A stretch of 64,000 bases of DNA, taken from Halosimplex halophilum (GTDB lineage Archaea > Halobacteriota > Halobacteria > Halobacteriales > Haloarculaceae). A program made the translations under genes and the position numbers. The notes beneath the pieces were generated by a model. That model saw only the letters and a program-made list of their open reading frames with translations, was not told where the DNA came from and ran no database searches. The stretch spans positions 1,116,001 through 1,180,000 of the forward strand of contig NZ_ML214297.1 of NCBI RefSeq assembly GCF_004698125.1, written 5' to 3'. This document shows positions 28,868 through 37,010 of the stretch, piece by piece. How positions within the stretch are numbered: position 1 is the first letter of the stretch; each line of letters begins with the position of its first letter.

Positions 28868-29533
28868 TTACGGTCGACCCACGTCGCGTTCAGCCGGTCG
28901 CCCGGGCGGGCCAGCCGCGTCCGTCGGGCGGACCGACGGGACCGAGTCGGCCGGCGTGGACCGGTGGCTGACCGCGTCGGCGACCCAGACGTCCGCTTCC
29001 GGGTTCTGGAACGGTTCGACGACGAGGCGACCGTCGAGACGGGCCGTCTGGAGGAGTCCGCCCGCCGCAGGGCGACTCGTTCCGCCCAGGACCATCATCG
29101 CGTCGATCAGGAGGTGTCGCGGGACGGGTGGCGGCGGGTCGTCCGGGGCCGCGCCCTTGGTGGCCGCCAAGTCGGCGGCGATGACTTCGACGTACCGAGC
29201 GGGGTCGCGGACGCCGCCGAGCGTCCGGTGCCAGTGGGCGGGGTAGACGCTCACTCGATCGGCCCCGACCTCGTAGAGAGCGTCCGGAATCCAGAGGTCG
29301 AGGTCGGTGATGCGACCGTCGAGGATCCGTTCGAACCGCTCGACGGTGTACGGCGCTCGTGGCCCGAGCCGATCCAACAACTCGGTTACGTACCCTCTGA
29401 CGACAGTCCGCGGAACACCGGGTCCCGCTACCCCGTGGAAGCGCTCGATGACGTCGACCACGTCGGTCGGATAGAGGTACCGGCCCCTGCGAACCAACTC
29501 GTCGTGGATCCGCGGCTGTAGCTGGTCGCTCAT
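28868..29533 (-). CDS. Hypothetical protein with possible N-terminal helical domain
   Basis: 221 residues, start MSDQLQPRIHDELVRRG, preferred over an ATG 53 codons upstream whose extension is not conserved-looking. The sequence YLYPTDVVDVIERFHGVAGPGVPRTVVRGYVTELLDRLG suggests a helical, perhaps HTH-like, N-terminal part; a mixed region follows (DLDLWIPDALYEVGADRVSVYPAHWHRTLGG) and a Pro-rich linker. I do not recognise the family. Confidence 0.55.
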   Translation of the reverse strand: MSDQLQPRIHDELVRRGRYLYPTDVVDVIERFHGVAGPGVPRTVVRGYVTELLDRLGPRAPYTVERFERILDGRITDLDLWIPDALYEVGADRVSVYPAHWHRTLGGVRDPARYVEVIAADLAATKGAAPDDPPPPVPRHLLIDAMMVLGGTSRPAAGGLLQTARLDGRLVVEPFQNPEADVWVADAVSHRSTPADSVPSVRPTDAAGPPGRPAERDVGRP

Positions 29534-29725
29534 GACAGGAGTCACTTCGTCCACCAGCGGCATAAGTTGCCGCGTCGGTCGCGCCTCCGACTCGCGGAAC
29601 GCCCAGGGTGGCGCGACCGACCGGCCGAACCGCCACGAATCGGAGAGGCGCGTGATTCGGGCGCTCCAGGCACTCAGCATCCGAAATTCCAAGAGGGTAG
29701 TCGGGATCGTCCCTCGATGTTCGCC

Positions 29726-30334
29726 CTACCGCCCGAACCGCCGCTGGCGGTTCTGGTAATCGCGCAGCGCCCGCAGGTAGTCCCGGCGGCGGAAGTCCCG
29801 CCAGTTCACGTCGGTAAAGTACAGCTCGGAGTAGACGGACTGCCAGATCATGAAATCCGACAGGCGTTCGGCGCCGGTCTTGATGACCAGGTCGGGCTGG
29901 ACGGGGAAGACCAGCTCCCCCTCGATGGCGGCCTCGTCGATGTCCTCGGGCGCCAGATCGCCGGCTTCGACCTCCTCGGCGAGGCTCTGGACGGCGGCGG
30001 CGAACTCGTGTTTGCCGCCGAGGCCGATGCCGACCTGGATCGGCGCCTCGGCCTGTTCGTCGTCCCCGGGGCCGCGGACGGCCAGTTCGCGGGGCGCGTT
30101 CACGTCGGCGAGCTCCCGGCGGATGGTGTCGACGACCTCGCTGTCGAGGACGCTGACGTAGACGACGACGCGCTCGGCGCCGAACTCGAAGGCCCACTCG
30201 AAGCAGTCCTCCAGCGTCTCGTAGGCGTCGGCCTCGAGCAGGTCCCGCTCGGTGACGATGACCGCGACCGTCTCCGGGAGGGCGGCGTCGCTGTAGCGGA
30301 TGCGGAGGGCGAGATAGCGGTCGTACAGTCCCAC
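29726..30334 (-). CDS. cis-Prenyltransferase-like subunit lacking the catalytic N-terminal motif
   Basis: 202 residues, similar to UppS over its C-terminal half: VGIGLGGKHEFAAAVQSLAE (100-119) matches the GGR-helix region, and DLVIKTGAERLSDF then SELYFTDVNWRDF (148-181) matches the IPP-binding RxG loop and the metal-binding Glu region. The N-terminal catalytic D-G-N-R motif is absent; ETVAVIVTERDLL stands in its place. This is the arrangement of non-catalytic partners such as NgBR/Nus1 and of the two-subunit enzyme of Methanosarcina mazei. I infer a partner for the catalytic UppS at 53558-54484 in making the glycosyl carrier lipid. It is divergent from DUF92. Confidence 0.8.
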   Translation of the reverse strand: MGLYDRYLALRIRYSDAALPETVAVIVTERDLLEADAYETLEDCFEWAFEFGAERVVVYVSVLDSEVVDTIRRELADVNAPRELAVRGPGDDEQAEAPIQVGIGLGGKHEFAAAVQSLAEEVEAGDLAPEDIDEAAIEGELVFPVQPDLVIKTGAERLSDFMIWQSVYSELYFTDVNWRDFRRRDYLRALRDYQNRQRRFGR

Positions 30335-30536
30335 ACACCCGCTTTCCCCGGACGCGCCCTAAATCTCACGCTCGACGGCCCCGGTCGAACGCTCGGCAGT
30401 CCGCGGTCGAACGCTCGGCGGGTCCGAGCAGGGCCCGTCCGGCGCGACCGAGCGTGTGCCGGACGTGTCACGCGACCGCCAGCGGGCGAAGTGGTTCGGA
30501 AACGGTAAGTAGCTCACCGGGGATACCGGACATAGC

Positions 30537-31886
30537 GTGACAACGACAGTCCGGCGCGCGGGCGCGTTCGCCCTCGTCGGGACGCTGGCGCTCGCCGTCC
30601 CGCCGATCGCGAGCCGAACGAGCGCGGCGCTCGCGACCGTCGCCGCGCCCGGCCCGTTCCTCCTCGTCGCCGCGCTGGCGCTGTACGTCGTCGACGAGGG
30701 ACCGGTCTTCGAGCTGTTCGCCCGGCCGGGCGACCGCCGCGACGGCCGGCTGTACGGGCTCGCCGGCTTCGCGCTGGCCGCCGCGGCCCTGGCGCTGTTG
30801 TCCGTGCGGTTCACCCTGCCGATGCCCGTGTTCGTCGGCACCGTCTTCCTGCTCGCGTGGGGTAACCTCGGCGGCCACCTCGTCCGCTCGGTGCGCGACG
30901 AGCCGTTCGTCGCCACTGCCGGGTTCGTCCTCGCGGGCTTTCTCGCCGGGACCGTCGGCCAGTACGCCGCCGCCGTCCTGATCGGCGTCCCGACCGAGTG
31001 GCCCCTCGTGGCATTCCTCGCCGCCAGCGGCGCCCTGCTCGGCGCGCTCCTGCGAGCGGTCCTCTTCGAGCGCGACGACCCGCTGGTGATGATATCGATC
31101 GGCCTGCTGCTGTGGCTGTTCGCCGACCTCCCGCTGTCGATCGACCCGACGGGCGTCGCGATCGCGCTGGCCGTCGCCTTCCTGTTCGGCTACCTCGCCT
31201 ACGCGCTGGAGACGGCGTCGCTCCCGGGGATGATCACCGGCGTCTTCCTCTGTCTGCAGACGATCGTCCTCGGCGACTTCGGCTGGTTCCTGCTGCTGGT
31301 CACCTTCTTCGGCGTCGGCGGCCTCTCGACGAAGTTCCGCTACGAGGAGAAGGAACGCCGCGGCATCGCCGAGGAGAACGAGGGCGCCCGCGGCAGCGGG
31401 AACGTCCTCGCCAACTCGCTGGTCGGCCTGTTCGCCGTGCTCGGGTGGTCGGCGAGCCCGACGCTGACGGGGCTGCACCCCGATCTCTTCCTGTTCGCGT
31501 TCGCCGGCTCGGTCGCCGCCGCGATGAGCGACACGCTGTCCAGCGAGATCGGCGGCGTCTTCGACAACCCGCGGCTGATCACCACCTTCGAGCGCGTCGA
31601 GCCCGGCACCGACGGCGCGGTCACCTGGCAGGGCGAGGTGGCCGGCCTCGCCGGCGCCTGCCTCATCGCGGCCATCGCGGTCGCGGCGTTCGGGCAGGTC
31701 GGCGGCGTCGGCGCCGGCATCGTCGTCTTCGGCGGCGTCGTCGGCATGACCGTCGACAGCCTGCTGGGCGCCACCGTCGAGGGCGTGTTTCTGGAGAACG
31801 AGGGCGTCAACTTCTTCGCGACGCTCGCGGCCGGGATCGCCGCGGCCGCCGTCGCCGCCGCGGCGCTCCCCATCCCCGTCGCATGA
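30537..31886 (+). CDS. DUF92-family integral membrane protein (prenyl-phosphate kinase-like)
   Basis: 449 residues, GTG start, more than ten hydrophobic helices. The C-terminal half (about 265-445) is the DUF92 domain: NEGARGSGNVLANSLVGLFA, MSDTLSSEIGGVF and VDSLLGATVEGVFLENEGV. The plant/cyanobacterial relative VTE6 phosphorylates phytyl phosphate with CTP, and archaeal members are suspected prenyl-phosphate kinases. The N-terminal half adds another multi-helix region. It is divergent from the degenerate cis-prenyltransferase, in line with a role in prenyl phosphate metabolism. Its stop overlaps the next gene (ATGA). Confidence 0.85.
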   Translation: MTTTVRRAGAFALVGTLALAVPPIASRTSAALATVAAPGPFLLVAALALYVVDEGPVFELFARPGDRRDGRLYGLAGFALAAAALALLSVRFTLPMPVFVGTVFLLAWGNLGGHLVRSVRDEPFVATAGFVLAGFLAGTVGQYAAAVLIGVPTEWPLVAFLAASGALLGALLRAVLFERDDPLVMISIGLLLWLFADLPLSIDPTGVAIALAVAFLFGYLAYALETASLPGMITGVFLCLQTIVLGDFGWFLLLVTFFGVGGLSTKFRYEEKERRGIAEENEGARGSGNVLANSLVGLFAVLGWSASPTLTGLHPDLFLFAFAGSVAAAMSDTLSSEIGGVFDNPRLITTFERVEPGTDGAVTWQGEVAGLAGACLIAAIAVAAFGQVGGVGAGIVVFGGVVGMTVDSLLGATVEGVFLENEGVNFFATLAAGIAAAAVAAAALPIPVA

Positions 31887-32356
31887 GCGACCGACCCCGC
31901 GTCCGCGAGGGCCGGTCCGCGGACCTCCCCGCCCTCCGGGCCATCCAGGCCGCCGTCCTCGCCGAACCCTGGACGGAACTGCTGGCCGTCGCCGCCGACG
32001 GACCGCCGGTGCTACTGGTCGCGATACCCCGAGACTCCGGGAGCGCGACCGGCGGGACGGCCACGCCCGTCGGCTACGCGCTCGCGGTCACCGACGGCGA
32101 CGACGACGCCGGCTACCTCGCCGAGCTCGCGGTCGCGCCCGACCACCAGGGCGAGGGGTACGGGTCGGCGCTGCTGGACGCGCTCGTCGAGCGACTGCGC
32201 GCGTCGGGCGTGGAACGGCTCCGCGTGACGGTCCGCGAGGTGGACGAGGACGCGCGCGCGTTCTACCGCGAGCGGGGCTTCGAGCGGGCCGAGCGGCTCC
32301 CCGACCACTACGAACGGGGGGACGGGTTCCTGCTGGAGCGGCCGATCGACGGCTGA
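31883..32356 (+). CDS. GNAT-family N-acetyltransferase
   Basis: 157 residues with the standard acetyl-CoA fold: YLAELAVAPDHQGEGYGSAL (motif A, with Q-x-x-G-x-G/A as QGEGYG) and VREVDEDARAFYRERGFERA (motif B). It resembles RimI-type acetyltransferases that act on protein N-termini or small amines; the substrate is unknown. The start ATG overlaps the stop of the DUF92 gene by 4 bp (ATGA), so the two are translated from one mRNA. Confidence 0.88.
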   Translation: MSDRPRVREGRSADLPALRAIQAAVLAEPWTELLAVAADGPPVLLVAIPRDSGSATGGTATPVGYALAVTDGDDDAGYLAELAVAPDHQGEGYGSALLDALVERLRASGVERLRVTVREVDEDARAFYRERGFERAERLPDHYERGDGFLLERPIDG

Positions 32357-32401
32357 GAATCGGGCTCCGCCGGAAATACTGATGCCCGCGCGGTCCGGCG
32401 C

Positions 32402-34033
32402 TCAGACCTCGTCGGCGGCGAGCACCCGGACGTTGACCGGCTGTTTGACGAACTCGCCCTCCTCGCGGGCGACGACGAGGTCGACGCCGCGCTGGGCCGC
32501 CACGTCGAGGACGCGCTGGGGGAGTTCGCCGTCGAGGACGACCGACGCCGGGACCGTCTCGGCGCCCTCGACGAGGTCGAACGCCTCGTCGGCGTCGCCC
32601 TCGGCGATCGTGTCGTACGCGGCGTCGAGGAGCCGCACGCGACCCGTTCCCTCGTCGACGACCGCCTCGACGTGGCTCGCGAGCGTGTCCGGGGGCGACC
32701 CGGCCGGCGACTCCACTTCCGATGGCGACGCCTCTTCGGTCGTCCCGTCGCCCGCCTCGGCGGGCGGTTCCTCGGCATCGTTCGTCCCCTCGGTCGCCCC
32801 GTCGGCCGTCTCGGCGGCCGACGCCTCGGCGTCTGCCGCCCCGACGGACGGCTTCCCGGCGTCCGCCGTCCCGGGGGCACCGTCCGGCTCGTCACCCCCG
32901 GGCTCGCCGTCGGAGTCGGTGCCGGCGGGATCGACGGCGGCGTCGGTACCGGGACCGTCGGCGTTGTCGGTACCGGGACCGTCGGCGGTGTCCGCCCGCG
33001 CTCCCGTCTCGTGGGACGGGGGCGCCGCCTCGACGGCGGAGTCGTCGGGGTCCGTCGGCGACTCGGGGTCCGTCGGCGACTCGGGGTCCGTCGGCGACTC
33101 GGGGTCCGTCGGCGACTCGGGGTCGGCCGTCCCGGTGTCGCCGTCCGGCGGCGAGGGCTGGGCGGAGCCGTCGGTGGCGGCCAGCCCCGTCGTCTCGTCG
33201 GTCGCTCCCTCGGCCATCTCGGACGCGTCGTCGGTCGGGACCGCCTCGAAGGGCACCTTGTCGCGCAGCGCGTCCATGACCGCGCTCCGCGGGAGGTCCT
33301 CGACGGACCGGCCGGTCGGGGCGAGCGCGACGTAGTCGATGTCGCCGACCTGCGACAGCTCCTTCAGGATGAGGTCGCCCCCGCGGTCGCCGTCGAGGAA
33401 CGCCGTCACGGTCCGCTCCTCGGTCAGTTCCGCGACGGCGTCGGGCACGTCGGTCCCCTCGACCGCGATGGCGTTCTTGATACCGTACTTGAGCAGCTGG
33501 AGCACGTCGGCCCGGCCCTCGACGACGATGACGGCGTCGCTGTCGGCGACGCGCGGGCCGGCCGGCATACCCGCGAACTCGGTCGCGTCCTCGACGCGGA
33601 CGCTCCGCCGGACCTCCTCGACCAGGTCCTCGCTGGACATCGTGGTCGCGTCGAACTCCGCGAGCAGCTCCTTGGCGCGCTCGACGACGCGGCGCCGTTT
33701 CGCGGAGCGCACGTCCTCGATGTCGCGTATCTCGACGTCGGCCGTCGACGGGCCGACGCGCTCGATGCTCTCCAGGGCGGCCGCGAGGATCGCCGTCTCG
33801 ACGCGGTCGAGCCCGCTGGCGATGGTTACCTCGCCGAACGAGCTCCCGCGCTCGGACTCGATCTCGACGTCGATGCGGCCGAGCTTGCCCGACTCCTGGA
33901 GGTCGCGGAGGTCGAGCTCGTCGCCGAGCAGGCCTTCGGTCTGTCCGAAGACCGCGCCGACCACGTCACTCCGCTCGACCACCCCGCTGGTCCTGATGTC
34001 CGCGTGGATCAGATACTTGGCTGAATCGTACAT
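32402..34033 (-). CDS. dnaG: Archaeal DnaG (Toprim-domain RNA-associated primase homologue)
   Basis: 543 residues. The start MYDSAKYLIHADIRTSGVVE and the Toprim motifs, E172 in VVEGRADVLQLLKYG and D214/D216 in AFLDGDRGG, match archaeal DnaG. In archaea this protein binds the exosome and can act as a primase in vitro. A low-complexity acidic insert (about 275-455) splits the core from a C-terminal domain (PASVVLDGELPQRVLDVAAQ; KQPVNVRVLAADEV). The insert contains a 6-residue repeat ESPTDP. Divergent from the SSS symporter pair; the DNA between them holds inverted repeats. Confidence 0.94.
   Translation of the reverse strand: MYDSAKYLIHADIRTSGVVERSDVVGAVFGQTEGLLGDELDLRDLQESGKLGRIDVEIESERGSSFGEVTIASGLDRVETAILAAALESIERVGPSTADVEIRDIEDVRSAKRRRVVERAKELLAEFDATTMSSEDLVEEVRRSVRVEDATEFAGMPAGPRVADSDAVIVVEGRADVLQLLKYGIKNAIAVEGTDVPDAVAELTEERTVTAFLDGDRGGDLILKELSQVGDIDYVALAPTGRSVEDLPRSAVMDALRDKVPFEAVPTDDASEMAEGATDETTGLAATDGSAQPSPPDGDTGTADPESPTDPESPTDPESPTDPESPTDPDDSAVEAAPPSHETGARADTADGPGTDNADGPGTDAAVDPAGTDSDGEPGGDEPDGAPGTADAGKPSVGAADAEASAAETADGATEGTNDAEEPPAEAGDGTTEEASPSEVESPAGSPPDTLASHVEAVVDEGTGRVRLLDAAYDTIAEGDADEAFDLVEGAETVPASVVLDGELPQRVLDVAAQRGVDLVVAREEGEFVKQPVNVRVLAADEV
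33045..33116 (-). repeat. 18-bp tandem repeat in dnaG linker
   Basis: Four perfect 18-bp units, TCGGGGTCCGTCGGCGAC on the plus strand, encode the repeated hexapeptide ESPTDP in the acidic linker of DnaG. The frame is kept, and the linker is probably disordered. Confidence 0.88.
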
Positions 34034-34210
34034 CGGTGAACTGCCCCGGTCGGGGGCGTGGTGATGGTGGTGTGGATGATGGTGAACCGCCGTCCATGAA
34101 CGCCCTCATGGAACAACCCGTAACTTGTCACTCGACGACTGTAATATCTGCCGATGCCCCCGAAATTTCCGCACCGCGGCGCGGCGGCCCGCCCGCCCCC
34201 CGCGGGGTCG

Positions 34211-34263
34211 AAGAGAAAATCTCTTCGAACGTATCGTTCGTAGGCGAACGACGAAAGGTTAAG
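34211..34263 (+). promoter_or_regulatory. Operator-like inverted repeats and promoter of the SSS transporter pair
   Basis: A perfect 15-bp repeat AAGAGA-AAA-TCTCTT (34211-34225) is followed at once by three alternating arms: CGAACG (34226-34231), CGTTCG (34235-34240) and CGAACG (34245-34250). The middle arm can pair with either neighbour. Directly after them come BRE-like CGAAAG and TATA-like GGTTAAGG (34256-34263), 28 bp before the ATG at 34288. This is the layout expected for a repressor or activator site at a leaderless promoter. The regulator is unknown. Confidence 0.5.
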
Positions 34264-34287
34264 GGGCGAGTAGTCGAACGGGCGTAC

Positions 34288-34509
34288 ATGAACGAGCGCA
34301 TGCGGGTGGTCGGCTGGGCAGCGGTGGCGGTCGCGCTGGCGGCGCTGTCGGTCCCGTGGTTCATGTGGGGCGCCGACGGCGTCGTCGCGGGACTGCCGGT
34401 GTGGGTCGCCTACCACGTCGGCTGGCTCTGTCTGGTCGCGGTCGTCCTCTGGGCGTTCACGCGGCGCGCCTGGGGGCTCGGCGTCGAGGGGGTGGGTCGC
34501 GATGGCTGA
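34288..34509 (+). CDS. DUF3311-type small membrane partner of an SSS symporter
   Basis: 73 residues with two hydrophobic helices (VVGWAAVAVALAALSVPWFM and VAYHVGWLCLVAVVLWAF) and the loop GVVAGLPVWVAYHVGW typical of DUF3311 proteins. These small proteins are regularly found directly before sodium:solute symporter genes and probably form a two-part transporter. Its end overlaps the symporter start by 8 bp. ATG 34300 is an alternative start. Confidence 0.85.
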   Translation: MNERMRVVGWAAVAVALAALSVPWFMWGADGVVAGLPVWVAYHVGWLCLVAVVLWAFTRRAWGLGVEGVGRDG

Positions 34510-35968
34510 CACCGCCCTCCAGGTCGGGATCATCGTCGGCTACATGCTCGTCGCGCTGGGAGTCGGCGTCGTCGCCTACCGGCTGACCGAGCGGACCGCC
34601 GAGGACTACTACCTCGCGAGCCGGACGCTCGGGACCGTCGTCCTCCTCTTCACCACGTTCGCGACGCTGCTGTCGGCCTTCACGTTCTTCGCCGGCCCGA
34701 ACATCAGCTACGGCGCCGGCCCGGAGTGGATCCTCGTCATGGGCCTGATGGACGGCGTCATCTTCGCGGTCCTGTGGTACGTGCTGGGATACAAACAGTG
34801 GCTCGTCGGGAAGGCCAACGGCTACGTCACGCTCGGCGAGATGCTGGGCGACCGCTTCGGCTCGCTCCGCCTCCGGCTGCTCGTGGCAGGGGTCAGCATC
34901 TTCTGGCTGTTCCCGTACGTGATGCTCCAGCAGCAGGGCGCCGGCACGGCCATCGAGGCGCTGACCGGCGGCGCCGTCCCCTACTGGGCCGGCGCCGGCG
35001 CGATCACCCTCTTCATGATCGGCTACGTCGCGCTCTCGGGGATGCGCGGCGTCGCCTGGACCGACACCCTCCAGGGCGCGTTCATGCTCGTGATGGTCTG
35101 GGCCGCGTTCGTCTGGGTGGCGAGCGCCGTCGGCGGCGTCGGCTCGGCGACCGCGACGCTCGGCGACGTGGACGGCAACTTCCTCGCGCTCGGCGGCGGC
35201 ACCTACACCCCCGAGTACATCCTCTCGACGGCCATCTCGATCGCCTTCGGCGTCACGATGTTCCCGCAGGTCAACCAGCGATTCTTCGTCGCCGAGTCGA
35301 AGGCCGTCATCAAGCGGACGCTCCCGCTGTGGCCCGTCCTCGTCGTCCTCCTGTTCGTCCCGGCGTTCATGCTGGGGTCGTGGGCGCGCGGCCTCGGCAT
35401 CCAGGCGGGCGCCAACGAGAACGTCCTCCCGCTGCTGCTCGCGGAGTACACGCCCGCGTGGTTCGCGGCGCTCGTCATCGCGGGCGCGATGGCCGCGATG
35501 ATGTCCTCCAGCGACTCGATGCTGCTGTCGGGCTCGTCGTACTTCACCCGCGACATCTACCGCCCGTTCGTCGCCGAGGCCTCCGAGCAGCGCGAGGCGT
35601 TCCTCGGTCGGGTCGGCGTCGCCGTCTTCGCCACCCTGTCGTTCGTCGCCAGCCTGTTCCAGCCGGCGACGCTGCTCGATATCGGCGACTTCGCCTTCGG
35701 CGGGTTCGCCCAGTTAGCGCTGCCTGTGGGGGTGGCGCTGTACTGGACGGACACGACGCGGTGGGGCATGTACGTCGGGATCGTCGGGAGCCAGGCGTTC
35801 TACCTGTCGAGCGAGTTCACCGACGTCGTCCCCGCGAGTTTCCTCGGCGGCTGGTCCTCGTCGGTGGTCGGGATGGTGCTGGGGCTGGTGCTGACGGTGA
35901 CCGTCTCGCTCGTCACCAGCCACGCGCTCGGCGAGGACGCCTCGGTGTACGCGACGGGCGCGGACTGA
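34502..35968 (+). CDS. Sodium:solute symporter (SSS family)
   Basis: 488 residues with about 13 hydrophobic helices. The SSS pattern is clear: RTAEDYYLASRTLG near residue 30, LSAFTFFAGPNISYGAGPEW near 60, GMRGVAWTDTLQGAFMLVMV (core) near 180 and AMMSSSDSMLLSGSSYFTRD near 335. It should import a solute, probably an organic acid or sugar acid, driven by the sodium gradient, which is plentiful in the host's habitat. The substrate cannot be told. It forms an overlapping pair with the DUF3311 gene. Confidence 0.93.
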   Translation: MADTALQVGIIVGYMLVALGVGVVAYRLTERTAEDYYLASRTLGTVVLLFTTFATLLSAFTFFAGPNISYGAGPEWILVMGLMDGVIFAVLWYVLGYKQWLVGKANGYVTLGEMLGDRFGSLRLRLLVAGVSIFWLFPYVMLQQQGAGTAIEALTGGAVPYWAGAGAITLFMIGYVALSGMRGVAWTDTLQGAFMLVMVWAAFVWVASAVGGVGSATATLGDVDGNFLALGGGTYTPEYILSTAISIAFGVTMFPQVNQRFFVAESKAVIKRTLPLWPVLVVLLFVPAFMLGSWARGLGIQAGANENVLPLLLAEYTPAWFAALVIAGAMAAMMSSSDSMLLSGSSYFTRDIYRPFVAEASEQREAFLGRVGVAVFATLSFVASLFQPATLLDIGDFAFGGFAQLALPVGVALYWTDTTRWGMYVGIVGSQAFYLSSEFTDVVPASFLGGWSSSVVGMVLGLVLTVTVSLVTSHALGEDASVYATGAD

Positions 35969-36041
35969 CGACCCGTTCGGACCGACGGATCGGTCCGGCG
36001 AGTCTGCTGAATTTATACGCCGCGGGGGCCACCTACCGCGT

Positions 36042-36944
36042 ATGCAGACCCACATCGTCCCGGTCGGGTTCGACTACGACCGGCTGATCGCGCCGCTGGT
36101 GCGCGACAGGCTCGACGTGGACCGCGTCGTCCTGCTGGAGGGCGCGGTCGGCAGCGAGGCCAACGTCGAGTACTCCCGCAATCTCGCCGCCAAGCTGGAG
36201 CAGGACTACCGCAACCTGCTGGGCGCCGAGACCGAGCGGTTCGTCGTCGAGGACGTCTACGACTACGACGAGGCCTTCGAGCAGGCCTTCGAGCTCATCA
36301 ACGCCGAACTCGACCGCGAGGACGACGCCGGCGTCTGGGTCAACATCTCCGCGATGCCCCGCACGGTCTCGTTCGCCTTCGCGACGGCCGCCCACTCCAT
36401 CATGGTCGAGCGCGAGGAGGACCGTCAGCGCATCCACACCTACTACACGGTCCCCGAGAAGTACCTGGAGACGGAACTCGCGGAGGAACTCCGGCGGGGC
36501 ATCGACCTGCTCTCGGACCTGGAGGGGAGCGTCGACGACCCGGAACTGGCCGAGCGCGTCGACGAGCGGCTGGACGCCGCCGAGGAACTGCTCTCGGAGT
36601 TCGACGAGCGCGGCACCACTATCGGCGCCAAGGAGTTCGACGGCAAACACATCCTCGAACTCCCCGTCGCGTCGTTCTCGAACGTCAAACCGTTCGAGGA
36701 ACTCATCCTCTTCACTCTCGGCGAACACAGCGAGTTCGAGTCCGTCTCGGAGCTGGCCCAGGAGCTCGCCCGCGAACTCGGCGAGGAGTACACCGACAGT
36801 TTTCGATCCAAGGTCATCTACAACGTCGACCGCCTGGGCCCGGGCGGGAAGGGCTACATCGAGCAGGAGGAACAGGGCAAGTCCTACCGGACGCGCCTGT
36901 CGCGGATCGGCGAGCTGTGGGTCCGGGCGCACTCCGACGACTGA
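36042..36944 (+). CDS. HFX_2341/DUF6293-type regulator: CARF-like sensor plus winged helix
   Basis: 300 residues. The N-terminal 130 residues (MQTHIVPVGFDYDRLIAPLV; GVWVNISAMPRTVSFAFATA) form a Rossmann-like domain of the same type as Csa3/CARF nucleotide sensors. The C-terminal part (FSNVKPFEELILFTLGEHSE to YIEQEEQGKSYRTRLSRIGE) is a winged helix. In known haloarchaea this family is annotated as a transcriptional regulator (HFX_2341 family). There is no CRISPR array near it, so a role in CRISPR is not suggested. A TATA-like ATTTATAC about 28 bp upstream fits a leaderless transcript. Confidence 0.85.
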   Translation: MQTHIVPVGFDYDRLIAPLVRDRLDVDRVVLLEGAVGSEANVEYSRNLAAKLEQDYRNLLGAETERFVVEDVYDYDEAFEQAFELINAELDREDDAGVWVNISAMPRTVSFAFATAAHSIMVEREEDRQRIHTYYTVPEKYLETELAEELRRGIDLLSDLEGSVDDPELAERVDERLDAAEELLSEFDERGTTIGAKEFDGKHILELPVASFSNVKPFEELILFTLGEHSEFESVSELAQELARELGEEYTDSFRSKVIYNVDRLGPGGKGYIEQEEQGKSYRTRLSRIGELWVRAHSDD

Positions 36945-37010
36945 GCCGGGGTCAAAGCGGGTTCGGCCGGCGCGACAAGCGTAAAGACCGCCCGGGTCGG
37001 AGACGGACCC

